Below are positions 16,665 through 26,563 of a stretch of 64,000 nt of DNA, in pieces. The position numbers were made by a program, and so were the translations under genes. Position 1 is the stretch's first letter. Each line of letters opens with the position of its first letter. The notes beneath the pieces are model-generated. The model searched no databases, was not told where the DNA came from, and saw only the letters and a list, made by a program, of their open reading frames with translations. Origin of the DNA: Microbacterium ureisolvens (GTDB taxonomy: Bacteria; Actinomycetota; Actinomycetes; Actinomycetales; Microbacteriaceae); assembly GCF_019511645.1 (NCBI RefSeq), contig NZ_JAEUAX010000001.1, positions 1 to 64,000 on the forward strand. Reading direction: 5' to 3'.

Positions 16665-18197
16665 TCAGGCGCCGACGGTGGCCCCGCCCGCGGGAGCCGA
16701 CCCGCCGCTGCCGCCGCGGCGGCGACGGCGGCGCCGCGGAGCGGGCTTGCCGTCGTGGTGCTCCTTGCCGCCGCCGTCGTGCGTTCCGCCGCCCTCGGCG
16801 GCGCGGTCGCCGTCGGTGCTCGCCGACGCGCCGTGCCCGTGGGCCGCACCGGCCTCCGCCTCGGCGGTCTGGAACGTGGAGCCGACCTTCTCGGGCGAGC
16901 CCGACCGGCGACGGCGACGCCGGCGGCTCGGAGCCTGCCCGTTCGCCTCGACCTCGGCGGCAGCATCCGCCGCCCTCTCGGGCTGCACGCGGACGGCCTG
17001 GGTCTTCGGGGCCGTCACGATGCGGCCCTTCGTGCCCGCCGGGATGTCGAGGTCGGAGAACAGGTGCGGGCTCGACGAGTAGGTCTCGACGGGCTCGGGC
17101 TGGCCGAACTCGAGAGCGCGGTTGATGAGGGCCCACTTGTGCAGGTCCTCCCAGTCGACGAACGTCACCGCGATGCCGGTCTTGCCGGCGCGGCCGGTGC
17201 GGCCCGCGCGGTGCAGGTACGTCTTCTCGTCGTCAGGGATGGTGTGGTTGATGACGTGCGTGACGTCGTCGACGTCGATGCCGCGCGCGGCGACGTCGGT
17301 CGCGATGAGGACGTCCTTCTTGCCCGCCTTGAAACCGGCCATGGAGCGCTCGCGCGACTCCTGGCTCATGTCGCCGTGGACGGCGCCCGCGTTGAACCCG
17401 CGGTCGTTGAGCTCGTCGACGAGCTTCTGCGCCGCGCGCTTCGTTCGCGTGAAGATGACGGTCTTGCCACGCCCGTCGGCCTGCAGGATGCGCGCGATGA
17501 CCTCGTCCTTGTCGAGCGAGTGCGCGCGGTACACCAGGTGGCGGATGTTCGCCTGCGTGAGTCCCTCGTCGGGGTCGGTGGCGCGGATGTGGATCGGGTT
17601 CGACATGAACCGGCGCGCGAGGGCGACGATCGGCCCGGGCATCGTCGCGGAGAACAGCTGGGTGTGACGGATCGCCGGGACCTTGGAGAAGATCTTCTCG
17701 ATGTCGGGGAGGAACCCGAGGTCGAGCATCTTGTCGGCCTCGTCGAGGACGACCTCGGTCGCGTTCGACAGGTCGAGCAGGCGCTGGTTGTTGAGGTCGA
17801 TGAGGCGGCCCGGCGTGCCCACGACGATCTGCGCGCCCGCCTTCAGCTGGTCGATCTGCCCCTCGTACGCCTTGCCGCCGTAGATGGCGACGACGCTCGT
17901 CGAGCGGTTCGAGGTCAGCATGTCCATGTCCTCGTACACCTGCACCGCGAGCTCGCGGGTGGGAACGACGATGAGCGCCTTGACACCGGGAGCCGGGTCG
18001 GCGCCGAGACGCTGCACGACGGGGATGCCGAAGCCGAACGTCTTGCCGGTGCCGGTCTTGGCCTGGCCGATGATGTCCTGGCCGGGCAGGCCGAGGGGGA
18101 TGGTCTGCTCCTGGATGGGGAACGCGTCGACGATGCCCTTCGCAGAGAGCGCATCGACGATGTCCTGATCGACGCCGAGTTCGGCGAAGGTCGTCAC
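16665..18197 (-). CDS. DEAD/DEAH-box RNA helicase (RhlE-like)
   Basis: 510 residues. All helicase motifs are visible in order: Q-motif FPIQEQTIPLGL, Walker A AKTGTGKT, PTRELAVQV, DEAD in VLDEADKMLDLGF, SATMPGP, and HRAGRTGRAG. The last 110 residues are low complexity with Arg clusters (PSRRRRRRRSG, PRRRRRRRGG) and Gly-rich stretches, typical of actinobacterial RhlE-type helicases that bind RNA non-specifically. It probably remodels rRNA or mRNA. The GTG at 18197 places the start right before TTFAELGVDQDIVDAL, the Q-motif region. The frame upstream is not protein-like. The position next to the ferritin-like gene matches Rv3211/Rv3210c. Confidence 0.9.
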   Translation of the reverse strand: MTTFAELGVDQDIVDALSAKGIVDAFPIQEQTIPLGLPGQDIIGQAKTGTGKTFGFGIPVVQRLGADPAPGVKALIVVPTRELAVQVYEDMDMLTSNRSTSVVAIYGGKAYEGQIDQLKAGAQIVVGTPGRLIDLNNQRLLDLSNATEVVLDEADKMLDLGFLPDIEKIFSKVPAIRHTQLFSATMPGPIVALARRFMSNPIHIRATDPDEGLTQANIRHLVYRAHSLDKDEVIARILQADGRGKTVIFTRTKRAAQKLVDELNDRGFNAGAVHGDMSQESRERSMAGFKAGKKDVLIATDVAARGIDVDDVTHVINHTIPDDEKTYLHRAGRTGRAGKTGIAVTFVDWEDLHKWALINRALEFGQPEPVETYSSSPHLFSDLDIPAGTKGRIVTAPKTQAVRVQPERAADAAAEVEANGQAPSRRRRRRRSGSPEKVGSTFQTAEAEAGAAHGHGASASTDGDRAAEGGGTHDGGGKEHHDGKPAPRRRRRRRGGSGGSAPAGGATVGA

Positions 18198-18394
18198 GAT
18201 GTGTGCCTGTCCGGCAGTGGGATGCTGCCTGGGTTCATGCCCGGGCGCGTGTCCGGCCTCTTGAGGGCCGCCGCGCGGGCGGAAGTGCGATCCACGCCCT
18301 TCTTTCCCACAGGCGCGGGCGCCCCGATCCGACGCCGGGGCCGGCATCCACGATACCGGAGGTCGCCCGCGCGGGCACGGAGCCAGCATCCCCG

Positions 18395-18400
18395 TAGTCT
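18395..18400 (+). promoter_or_regulatory. -10 element of the ferritin-like gene
   Basis: TAGTCT lies seven bases before the ATG at 18408. Confidence 0.45.
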
Positions 18401-18407
18401 TTCCTGC

Positions 18408-19121
18408 ATGGTCAAGTGGTTCTGGCAGCGCCGCGACACGGGGCGCAAGCTCCAGCTGCGCTCGCGTGACGAGCTGAGCGGCGGCAACCGTGTCGACTTC
18501 GAGGAGCTCGCCCCCGACATCGACACGTTCCTCGGCCAGGCCGCCTATCTGCAGCTGGGCTTCTTCGAGACCCTCACCGAGCTGATCCAGACCATCCCCG
18601 AGCTGAGCGAGAAGGAGGCGGTCTCACGGGCCGCCGGGGCTGCGCTCACGAAGCATGAGGCGCTCGTCGCCCTCATCCGCGAGCGCGGCGACGACCCCAC
18701 CGAGATCATGCGGCCGTTCCGCGAGCCGCTGGACGCGTTCCGCGCTGCGACGCACGGTGTGCGCCCTCAGGAGACGATGCTGTCGGTGCACATCACGGCG
18801 GGCATGCTCGACGACTTCTACCTCGCTCTGTCGGCGAGCTACGGCGAGACGGGCGACCGCGTCGCGCGGATCCTGCAGGCCGACGACGATCGCCAGGCGA
18901 TCGTCGAGCTGATCTCCCAGGCGATCACGAGCGACCCCGAGTGGAAGTCGCTGCTCGCCCTGTGGGGGCGCCGCCTGGTCGGCGACACCCTGCTCATCGC
19001 GCGCGCAGCGCTGCGGCCGACCGACCTCGGCTCGGCCGCGGAAGAGAAGGTGGAGCCCGTCTTCACCGAGCTCATGGCGGCGCACTCCCGGCGCATGGAC
19101 GCCATGGGGCTGGCGGCCTGA
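18408..19121 (+). CDS. Ferritin-like fold protein (MiaE-like)
   Basis: 237 residues and almost entirely helical. Database entries for this actinobacterial family call it ferritin-like or a tRNA 2-methylthio-N6-isopentenyladenosine hydroxylase (MiaE) homologue. Candidate di-iron ligands are the E/H pairs ALTKHEALVALIRERG and MLSVHITAGMLDDFY, but I cannot assign a full set of ligands. Any hydroxylase role is therefore unproven. It is divergent from the RhlE-like helicase and close to DUF3107, an arrangement shared with mycobacteria (Rv3210c). Confidence 0.75.
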   Translation: MVKWFWQRRDTGRKLQLRSRDELSGGNRVDFEELAPDIDTFLGQAAYLQLGFFETLTELIQTIPELSEKEAVSRAAGAALTKHEALVALIRERGDDPTEIMRPFREPLDAFRAATHGVRPQETMLSVHITAGMLDDFYLALSASYGETGDRVARILQADDDRQAIVELISQAITSDPEWKSLLALWGRRLVGDTLLIARAALRPTDLGSAAEEKVEPVFTELMAAHSRRMDAMGLAA

Positions 19122-19186
19122 CACACGGGGACGGATGCCGCGGAGGCGCGCAGCCCCGAGACCGGAGCACGCGCACCCCAGCCGGA

Positions 19187-19477
19187 TCAGCCGATGCCGA
19201 GGCGCACCTTCTCGCGCGCATCGCGGGCCACCCGCGCACGAGAGACGAGGATGATCGCCGGGTAGGTGACCGCGATCGGGACGATCAGCGCCGCGAGCCA
19301 CGGCCACGGCGTGTCGATGCCGACGCCGAGCCAGGTGAGGATAGACCACGCCGCGCCCGCCGAAACGGCGCCGATCATCGGGGCCAGCACGACACCGCGC
19401 GTCAGACGCTGGTGCAGCTGGAAGTGGATCCCGATGCCGACGACCGCGCCGACGATGAACGCGATGAGGATCTGCAC
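19187..19477 (-). CDS. Small membrane protein
   Basis: 96 residues with three hydrophobic segments (starting MQILIAFIVGAVVGIGIHF). It begins with GTG. I do not recognise a named family. It sits 14 bases downstream of the DUF3107 gene on the same strand, and mycobacteria have a small membrane-protein gene in the same place (Rv3209). Length and hydrophobicity support a real gene. Confidence 0.7.
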   Translation of the reverse strand: MQILIAFIVGAVVGIGIHFQLHQRLTRGVVLAPMIGAVSAGAAWSILTWLGVGIDTPWPWLAALIVPIAVTYPAIILVSRARVARDAREKVRLGIG

Positions 19478-19491
19478 TGGTCCGGGTCCGC

Positions 19492-19716
19492 TCAGGCGAC
19501 GAAGCCGACGCGGCGCGACTCCTCGGAGCCGAGCTCGACGTAGGCGAGGCCCGCGGTCGGGACGATGTACGAGTTGCCCTTGGCATCGGCGAACGTCACG
19601 TGCGTGGCGCCGGCGTCGAGGGCCGCGGCGATGGACTTCTTGACGTCGGCAGCGGGCTCGTTCGTCTCGAAGTTGAGCTCGCGGCCGGTGTTCGCGATGC
19701 CGATGCGGATCTCCAC
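19492..19716 (-). CDS. DUF3107 small conserved protein
   Basis: 74 residues. The pattern VEIRIGIANTGRELNFE, a central KSIAAALDAGATHVTF and the closing GSEESRRVGFVA match DUF3107 (TB9.4/Rv3208A), a compact alpha/beta protein of unknown function conserved across actinobacteria. The GTG at 19716 has GCAGGAGG eight bases upstream, which decides the start. The longer upstream reading frame has no protein-like features. Confidence 0.87.
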   Translation of the reverse strand: MEIRIGIANTGRELNFETNEPAADVKKSIAAALDAGATHVTFADAKGNSYIVPTAGLAYVELGSEESRRVGFVA

Positions 19717-19886
19717 GTGACTGACCTCCTGCGCGGGGCGATAGTTGTCTTGCCGGATGGCTGAGGGCCGCTGCTGGCTGAAGGCCTCAGGGCTCCCCGG
19801 ACGCATGGCAACTCTACGACACCGCGCAGGGGCATCCGCCCGTCGCCGGAACGCTCTGGGCGAACGCCGATGTCGCCCCTTCGCGC

Positions 19887-19892
19887 TAGCGT
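19887..19892 (+). promoter_or_regulatory. -10 element of adnA
   Basis: TAGCGT, six bases (CGAGGG), then the adnA GTG. The spacer is identical to that of dapE. A leaderless transcript is predicted. Confidence 0.55.
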
Positions 19893-19898
19893 CGAGGG

Positions 19899-22800
19899 GT
19901 GACTTCGGGCAAGCCAGACCGCGCGGCGTACCGCCCCGATGCACCGCAGCGGGCCGTGCTCGCATTGCCGTCGGACGCATCGGGTGTGGTGGTGGGAGCA
20001 CCGGGGGCCGGAAAGACCGAGACCCTGATCGCCCGCGTCGCCGCCCTGATCGAGGGCGGCATCGAACCCGATTCGGTGCTCGTGCTGACCCCTTCGCGGC
20101 AGACCGCGACAGCCCTTCGCGACCGGCTCGGCCTCGCCGTGGGCGTGGCGACGAGGGGGCCGCTCGCGCGCTCGGTCGCCTCGTACGCCTTCCAGATCGT
20201 GCGGGCGCACGCCGTCGCCGCGGACGCCGATCCGCCGCAGCTTCTCACCGGCGGCGACGAGGACCAGATCATCCGCGACCTCCTCGAAGGCGACGACGAG
20301 GACGAAGCCGCCGGCGCTGTGCGGTGGCCGGACTGGCTCGGTCCGGCGATCCGCGGCACGTCCGAATTCCGCACGGAGGTGCGCACGTTCCTCGCGGAAT
20401 GCACCACCCTCGGCATCGAACCGCGCCGCCTGCGCGAGCTGGGCGAGCGCCACGAGCTGCCGGCCTGGGTGGCGCTGTCCTCCTTCTTCTCCGAGTACCT
20501 GCAGGTTCGGAGCGCCATGCGCGGCGCCCACCGCGATGCCGCGGGGCTCGTCCGCGAAGCCGTCGGACTGCTGAGGACCGCTCCGGCGGGAAGCCCGGCG
20601 GTCGACGCAGCGCGGGTGGTGCTGGTCGACGATGCTCAAGAGCTCACCCTCGGTGGGGTCGAGCTGCTCGAGGCCGTGCGCGCCCGCGGTGCCGCGGTGC
20701 TCGCCTTCGGCGACCCCGACGTCGGGTCGGGTTCCTTCCGCGGCGCCACCCCGGAGAACTTCGCCCGGCTGGCGGCGTCGCTCGGCGCCGTGCACGTGCT
20801 CGCCGAAGGGCATCGCGGCACCGCGTGGCAGCGGGAGCTCGTCGGCCGCGTCACGCAGCGCATCGGCGCGGTCGGCGTGGTCGCACATCGCGGCGCGGCG
20901 TCGGGCGCCGAGGCCGACGACTCCGTGCGGGTGCTCACGCTGCGCTCGGCGGCGGAGGAGTACGACGCCGTCGCGCGGGTGCTGCGTGAGCGACACGTGC
21001 ACGACGGCGTGCCGTGGGGCGCCTGCGCCGTCATCGCGCACGACACGCGGCAGGTCGCCGCGCTCGAGGCCGAGCTGTCGGCCCGGGAGGTGCCGGCTCG
21101 CTCGAGCGGCCCGGGGCGCGCCCTTGGCACGGTGCGGCCGGTCGCCGACCTGCTGCGCCTCATCGAGCTCGCCTCGCGCGACGAGTGGACGTTCGACGAT
21201 GTCTCCGCGGCACTCGTCGGCACCTACGGACGCCTCGACGTGATGGAGCTGCGCCGGCTGCGCTCGGCGCTGCGGCACACCGAGCTGAGACGCCTCGTCG
21301 GGAGCGAGGTGCCCCGCGCCGATGGCGTCGAGGGCGCAGGTGGCGTCGAGGGCGCCGAAGCTCGGGCGGGCGCGGAGAGCGCCGCGGTCGCCGAGCGCTC
21401 GGGTCGCGAGCTCCTGCTCTCGGCGATGCGTCAGCCGCTCGAGTTCGACCTGATCGACACGCGTGAGGCCCGGCGTGCGGCATCGCTGGCGCGCACGCTC
21501 GCGGCCTTGCGCGCGGACCTCGACCGCGGCGCGACCGCGCACGAGCTGCTCTGGACGGCGTGGGACCGGAGCACACTCGAGCGCACGTGGGGTGAGCTCG
21601 CCCGCGGCAACGGTCCCCTCGCCGAGCAGGCGAACCGCGATCTCGACGCGCTCGTGGCGCTCTTCCAGGCCGCCAAGCGCTTCGTCGAGCGGTCGCTCGA
21701 CGCAGATCCGCGCGTCTTCGCCCGGTCGATCCTCGACAGCGGCGTCGCCGAGGACCGCCTCGAAGCGCCGACCCGCGACGACAGTGTGCGCATCATGACG
21801 CCGGCCGGTGCCCTCGGGCTCGAGTTCGACACCGTCGTCGTGGCCGGCGTGCAGGACGGCGTCTGGCCCAACACCCGCCTGCGCGGGAGCCTCCTCGACA
21901 CCTGGCGGCTCGCGGATGCCGCCACCCGCGCCGACGGCGAGACCCTCGGCGCGTTCGACCGCCGCCGCGGGGCGATGCACGACGAGCTGCGACTGCTCGC
22001 CCGCGCGCTGTCGCGCGCGACCGCCCAGGTGATCGTCACGGCCGTCGACGACGACGACACCGGTCCGAGCGTGTTCTTCGAGCTTCTGCCCGACCCCGAG
22101 CCTTTCGACCTCGATCACCCCGTATCGCTGCGCGGCCTCGTCGCGCGGCACCGGCGCACCCTCACGACGGCGGGTCTGCGCTCGGCCCCCGTGTCAGGGC
22201 TCCTCGCCCAGCCGGCGGCGCGGGCCGCGGAGCAGCTCGCGCTGCTGGCGGATGCCGGGGTGCCAGGTGCCTGGCCGCACGAGTGGTACGGCGTCGCGGC
22301 GCCGACCTCGACCGGGCCGCTACGCGATCTCGCCAGGGAGGACGTCCGCGTCTCTCCCTCGCGGCTGCACGCCCTGGAAGAGTGCGAGCTCAACTGGGTC
22401 ATCGCCGACCTCGGCGGCGCTCCGGGCGGCACCACCGCGGGCCTCGGCACCATCATCCACGCGGCGCTCGAGCATGCGTCCGGCCACGACGAGGCGGCCC
22501 TGTGGGCGCAGGTGGAGTCGCGCTGGGGCGAGCTGACGTTCGAAGCGGGCTGGCGGGATCGCGCGGAGCAGACCCGCGCACGCGATCTGGTGCGGCGCCT
22601 GCACCTGTACCTGCGGCGGTTCGACGACGCCGGTGGGAAGCTGATCGGGGCAGAGCCGCACTTCGAGGTCGTGATCCCACTGGACGACGCAGCAGGCGAG
22701 CCCCGGGCGGCCGGCTCCGCGTTCGACGTCGTCGCCGAGGCGAGGGAGCACCGCGTCCTCCTGTCGGGTTACATCGATCGTGTCGAGCTGACTCCGGAGG

Positions 22801-23174
22801 GAACGGTGGTCATCATGGATCTCAAGACCGGCAAGCGGGAGCCGCAGACCGACGCCAAGGTGCTCGACAACCCGCAGCTCGCCGCCTATCAGCTCGCCTT
22901 CGAGTCGGGCGCGATCCCCGAGGCGAAGGGCTTCGCGCCCGGAGGTGCCAAGCTCCTGGTGCTCCGGCCCACGGCGACGAAGTCCGACTACGTCACGCCC
23001 TGGCAGCCGCCGTTCGACGACGAGCGCCGGGAGGCGTTCGTCGGCCGCATCCGCACCGCGGTCGGGGTCATGCGCGGGGTGAGCTTCACCGCGCCTTACG
23101 AGGAGCACTGCCGCGACGAGCACTCCTATGGGCTGTGCCGCATCCACACGGTCGGCGCGGTGAGCGCCTCGTGA
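19899..23174 (+). CDS. adnA: AdnA-type subunit of the AdnAB helicase-nuclease
   Basis: 1091 residues: a UvrD-like motor followed by a RecB-type nuclease. Walker A is GAPGAGKTET (Lys39). The Walker B/motif II position reads VLVDDAQEL (Asp244-Asp245) instead of DEXQ. The nuclease motif is MDLKTGK with Asp974, then QLAAYQLAF. AdnAB processes double-strand DNA breaks for recombination in actinobacteria, replacing RecBCD. In mycobacteria the AdnA motor is dispensable and AdnB drives translocation, which fits the degenerate motif II here. The assignment as AdnA rests on this and on gene order. The stop overlaps the adnB start by 4 bp. Confidence 0.85.
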   Translation: MTSGKPDRAAYRPDAPQRAVLALPSDASGVVVGAPGAGKTETLIARVAALIEGGIEPDSVLVLTPSRQTATALRDRLGLAVGVATRGPLARSVASYAFQIVRAHAVAADADPPQLLTGGDEDQIIRDLLEGDDEDEAAGAVRWPDWLGPAIRGTSEFRTEVRTFLAECTTLGIEPRRLRELGERHELPAWVALSSFFSEYLQVRSAMRGAHRDAAGLVREAVGLLRTAPAGSPAVDAARVVLVDDAQELTLGGVELLEAVRARGAAVLAFGDPDVGSGSFRGATPENFARLAASLGAVHVLAEGHRGTAWQRELVGRVTQRIGAVGVVAHRGAASGAEADDSVRVLTLRSAAEEYDAVARVLRERHVHDGVPWGACAVIAHDTRQVAALEAELSAREVPARSSGPGRALGTVRPVADLLRLIELASRDEWTFDDVSAALVGTYGRLDVMELRRLRSALRHTELRRLVGSEVPRADGVEGAGGVEGAEARAGAESAAVAERSGRELLLSAMRQPLEFDLIDTREARRAASLARTLAALRADLDRGATAHELLWTAWDRSTLERTWGELARGNGPLAEQANRDLDALVALFQAAKRFVERSLDADPRVFARSILDSGVAEDRLEAPTRDDSVRIMTPAGALGLEFDTVVVAGVQDGVWPNTRLRGSLLDTWRLADAATRADGETLGAFDRRRGAMHDELRLLARALSRATAQVIVTAVDDDDTGPSVFFELLPDPEPFDLDHPVSLRGLVARHRRTLTTAGLRSAPVSGLLAQPAARAAEQLALLADAGVPGAWPHEWYGVAAPTSTGPLRDLAREDVRVSPSRLHALEECELNWVIADLGGAPGGTTAGLGTIIHAALEHASGHDEAALWAQVESRWGELTFEAGWRDRAEQTRARDLVRRLHLYLRRFDDAGGKLIGAEPHFEVVIPLDDAAGEPRAAGSAFDVVAEAREHRVLLSGYIDRVELTPEGTVVIMDLKTGKREPQTDAKVLDNPQLAAYQLAFESGAIPEAKGFAPGGAKLLVLRPTATKSDYVTPWQPPFDDERREAFVGRIRTAVGVMRGVSFTAPYEEHCRDEHSYGLCRIHTVGAVSAS

Positions 23175-26100
23175 CCCTCGTGCAGCCGGCGGACACGCGA
23201 TCCGTGTCCGAGGCGCCGATCCTCTCGGCGCGTGTGATCGCCGCCGCACTCGGACAGTTCCCGCCGACCGACGAGCAGGTCGCCGTCATCGAGGCGCCGC
23301 TGACGCCCGCCCTCGTCGTCGCCGGCGCCGGCAGCGGCAAGACCGAGACGATGGCGGCCCGCGTCGTATGGCTGGTCGCGAACGGCATCGTGCGCCGCGA
23401 CGAGGTTCTCGGGCTGACCTTCACCCGCAAGGCCGCCGGCGAACTCGCCGAGCGCATCCAGAAGCGTCTCGCGCGCCTGTCCGAGTTCGAGCGCCGCGGC
23501 CTGCTGCCGTCGCTCCCCGCGCTCGCGGAAGAAGGGCGGCTCGACGTGTTCGGCGCGCTCGAGCGGTCCGGCCTCGACGGGGCGCGGGCGTCGGCCGAGC
23601 GTCACCGCCTGCTCGATGCGCTCGCGCACGGGCTGGCCGCCCTCCCGCAGGACTCCGTCGACGACGCGCTCCTGCACCGGCCGAGCGTCGCGACCTACAA
23701 CAGCTTCGCCGATCAGATCGTGCGCGAGCACGCGCTGCGGATCGGGCGCGATGCCGAGGCCGCGGTCCTCTCGGAGTCCGCGGCGTGGCTCCTCATGCGT
23801 CGCGTCGTGTTCGCCTCCGACGATCCGCGATTGGAGGCCCGAGGAGAAGCGGTGCGCACGATCGTCGACGCGGCGCTGCGCATCGCCCGCGACGGGGTCG
23901 ACAACCTCGTCGACTTCGACGCGCTCGCCGCGTTCCCCGAGCGCTTCGGCGCCGTGCGCGAGCTGCCGTCGACCAATCGGCGCACGACGGTCTACGCCGA
24001 CGTCGCCGATGCCGCCGATCGGATCGACGCGCTCGCAATGCTGGCAGACCTCGCGCGCGAGTACGCAGCCGAGAAGCTCCGGCTCGGGGTCATCGACTTC
24101 TCCGACCAGGTCGCCGGTGCACTGCAGGTGGTCGCGAGCCACAGCGCGGTCGCCGACGAGCTGCGCGACCGCTACCGCGTCGTGCTGCTGGACGAGTACC
24201 AGGACACCTCCGTCGTCCAGACCGACCTTCTGGCCGCCCTCTTCGCCGGCACAGGGGTGATGGCGGTCGGTGACCCGCACCAGGCGATCTACGGATGGCG
24301 CGGCGCCAGCGCGGGCAACCTCGGTGGCTTCGCGGCGGCATTCGCTCCCGGCGCGGCTTGCGCGCAGTATTCGCTTCTCACGAGCTGGCGCAACAGCGCC
24401 TCGGTGCTGACGGCGGCGAACGCCGTGCTCGCGCCGCTCGCCGCGTCGGCTTCCGTCGCCGTCGGCGAGCTGCAGCCGCGTCCGGGGGCGCCCGCCGGAG
24501 TCGTCGAGCTCGGCTTCGATGCCGACCTCGACACCGAGGCGGAGCGCGTCGCGGAGTGGTTCGGGCGGGTGCGCGCCGAGCGCGCCGACGACGGTCGAAC
24601 GACCACCGGGGCAATCCTCTTCCGCAGCAAGAAGCACATGGTCCGCTTCGGCGACGCGCTCGGGCGCCGGGGCATCCCGCACCGGATCCTCGGCCTCGGC
24701 GGCCTGCTCTCGACCCCCGAGGTGGTGGACGTGGTGTGCGCGCTGCGCGTCATCAGCGACCCGTCGGCAGGCTCGGCGCTGATCCGGCTGCTGTCGGGGC
24801 CACGGTGGGCGATCGGTCTGCCCGACCTGCGCGAACTCGCGGCGCTGTCCCGCCGGCTCGCGCGGCATGACACCGCACTGCAGCCGCTCGCGCCCGAAGT
24901 CGTCGAGCGCATCCGGGGCAGCGCCGGCGACGACGACGGGTCACTCGTCGACGCCCTCGACTTCATCCTGCGCCAGAAGCCTGATCACGGCTGGCTGGCA
25001 GGCTTCACGCCCGAGGCGCGCGAGCGGCTGCGGGACGCGGCATCCGTCTTCGCGGGACTGCGTCAGGCGAGCGCCATGCCGATCCCGGAGCTGGTGCGGC
25101 TGATCGAGCTGGAGCTGCGGCTCGACATCGAGCTCGCCGCGAACGAGTCTCGAGGCCCTGCGCGCATCGCGTCGGCGCAGCTGCGGGCTTTCGTCGACGA
25201 GGTGCACGCGTTCCTCGCCGCCGACGAGACCGGTTCGCTGACGAGCCTGCTCGCCTGGCTCGAGCACGCCGAGCAGCTGGACGAGTTCGCGCCCCGCACC
25301 GAGCCGCCCGAGGACGACGTCGTGCAGCTCTTGACGATCCACGGGTCGAAGGGGCTCGAGTGGGACGCCGTCGCCGTCGTGCGCCTGGTCAAGGACGAGC
25401 TGCCGAGTGCGCCGCGAGATACGAAGGCCTGGCTCGGATTCGGCGTGCTGCCCTACGCGTTCCGCGGCGACTCGGCCTGGCTGCCCGCCCTCGGCTGGCA
25501 GTCCGCGACGACCCAGCAGGAGCTCAAGGAGGCGATCGAGACGTTCGTCGAGGCCAACCGCGCCCGGCAGCTCGAAGAAGACCGCCGGCTGGCGTACGTC
25601 GCAGTCACCCGCGCCCGCGACCACCTGCTGCTCACCGGGGCGACGTGGTCGGGCACCAAGCGCCCGCGGACGCGCAGCACGTTCCTGGCCGAGATCGCCG
25701 AGGCGCTCGACGTGGCTCTCCCCGACGACGAGCCCGGCGACGACCCGTACCAGGGGGAGCGGCGCGTGCTGCAGTGGCCGATCGATCCGCTGGGCGCCCG
25801 GCGGGCGGCGGTCGCCGGCGCCGCGGCGGCCGTCCAGGAAGCACTCGACGCGCCCCGGGCCGAGATTGATCCGCAGGCGGCGCTGCTGCTCGCCGAGCGC
25901 GATGCGCGCCGCGCGCGCCCGGTGCACACGGCGCCGACCCGCATCGCCGCGTCCCGCTATAAGGAGTACGTCGCCGACCTCGACGGCACCCTCGCGGGCA
26001 TCGCCCGGCCGATGCCCGAGCGCCCCTTCCGCCAGACACGCCTCGGCACTCTCTTCCACGCGTGGGTCGAGCAGCGCTCCGGCCGCACGGGGCTCGGCGG

Positions 26101-26518
26101 CTCGATCGACGACGCGCTGTGGGAGACCGACGAAGACGTCCCGGGCACCGAGGCATCCGCCGAAGACGCCGCCGCACTCGCGGCGCTGCGCGAACGCTTC
26201 CTCGCGTCGGAATGGGCACCGCTGCGGCCGATCGAGGTCGAGACCGAGATCGATTTCACCACCATCGGCCCCGACGGCCTGCCGCACATCGTGATCTGCA
26301 AGCTGGACGCCGTGTACCGCCGCGAGGACCGCGGCGGCCGCATCGAGATCGTCGACTGGAAGACCGGCGTCGCCCCGCGCACCCCCGCCGAGAAGGACGA
26401 ACGGATGCTGCAGCTCGAGCTGTACCGTCAGGCCTATCACTCGAAGCATGACGTGCCTCTCGACGAGATCGACGTCGCGCTGTACTACGTCGCGGAGGAC
26501 GTCATCCTCCGCAACTGA
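23171..26518 (+). CDS. adnB: AdnB-type subunit of the AdnAB helicase-nuclease
   Basis: 1115 residues. All UvrD/PcrA motor motifs look intact: AGAGSGKTET (Lys57), LTFTRKAAGELAERI, LLDEYQDTSVVQ, VGDPHQAIYGWRGA, LLTIHGSKGLEWDAV and RLAYVAVTRARDHLLL. A C-terminal RecB-family nuclease follows, with VDWKTG (Asp1062) and a later QLELYRQAY. It should be the lead ATPase of the heterodimer that resects DNA ends. The GTG at 23171 overlaps the adnA stop as GTGA. The frame is open much further upstream but only as a shadow of adnA. The two subunits should be made in equal amounts by coupled translation. Confidence 0.9.
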   Translation: MTLVQPADTRSVSEAPILSARVIAAALGQFPPTDEQVAVIEAPLTPALVVAGAGSGKTETMAARVVWLVANGIVRRDEVLGLTFTRKAAGELAERIQKRLARLSEFERRGLLPSLPALAEEGRLDVFGALERSGLDGARASAERHRLLDALAHGLAALPQDSVDDALLHRPSVATYNSFADQIVREHALRIGRDAEAAVLSESAAWLLMRRVVFASDDPRLEARGEAVRTIVDAALRIARDGVDNLVDFDALAAFPERFGAVRELPSTNRRTTVYADVADAADRIDALAMLADLAREYAAEKLRLGVIDFSDQVAGALQVVASHSAVADELRDRYRVVLLDEYQDTSVVQTDLLAALFAGTGVMAVGDPHQAIYGWRGASAGNLGGFAAAFAPGAACAQYSLLTSWRNSASVLTAANAVLAPLAASASVAVGELQPRPGAPAGVVELGFDADLDTEAERVAEWFGRVRAERADDGRTTTGAILFRSKKHMVRFGDALGRRGIPHRILGLGGLLSTPEVVDVVCALRVISDPSAGSALIRLLSGPRWAIGLPDLRELAALSRRLARHDTALQPLAPEVVERIRGSAGDDDGSLVDALDFILRQKPDHGWLAGFTPEARERLRDAASVFAGLRQASAMPIPELVRLIELELRLDIELAANESRGPARIASAQLRAFVDEVHAFLAADETGSLTSLLAWLEHAEQLDEFAPRTEPPEDDVVQLLTIHGSKGLEWDAVAVVRLVKDELPSAPRDTKAWLGFGVLPYAFRGDSAWLPALGWQSATTQQELKEAIETFVEANRARQLEEDRRLAYVAVTRARDHLLLTGATWSGTKRPRTRSTFLAEIAEALDVALPDDEPGDDPYQGERRVLQWPIDPLGARRAAVAGAAAAVQEALDAPRAEIDPQAALLLAERDARRARPVHTAPTRIAASRYKEYVADLDGTLAGIARPMPERPFRQTRLGTLFHAWVEQRSGRTGLGGSIDDALWETDEDVPGTEASAEDAAALAALRERFLASEWAPLRPIEVETEIDFTTIGPDGLPHIVICKLDAVYRREDRGGRIEIVDWKTGVAPRTPAEKDERMLQLELYRQAYHSKHDVPLDEIDVALYYVAEDVILRN

Positions 26519-26563
26519 CCCCCATGGACGGCGCCGGGCGGTCCGCCGCCTCGCCGCGCCGTG

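Noticed and set aside
19596..22151. 851-residue minus-strand frame over adnA
   Set aside because: Shadow of the helicase-nuclease; composition is not protein-like.
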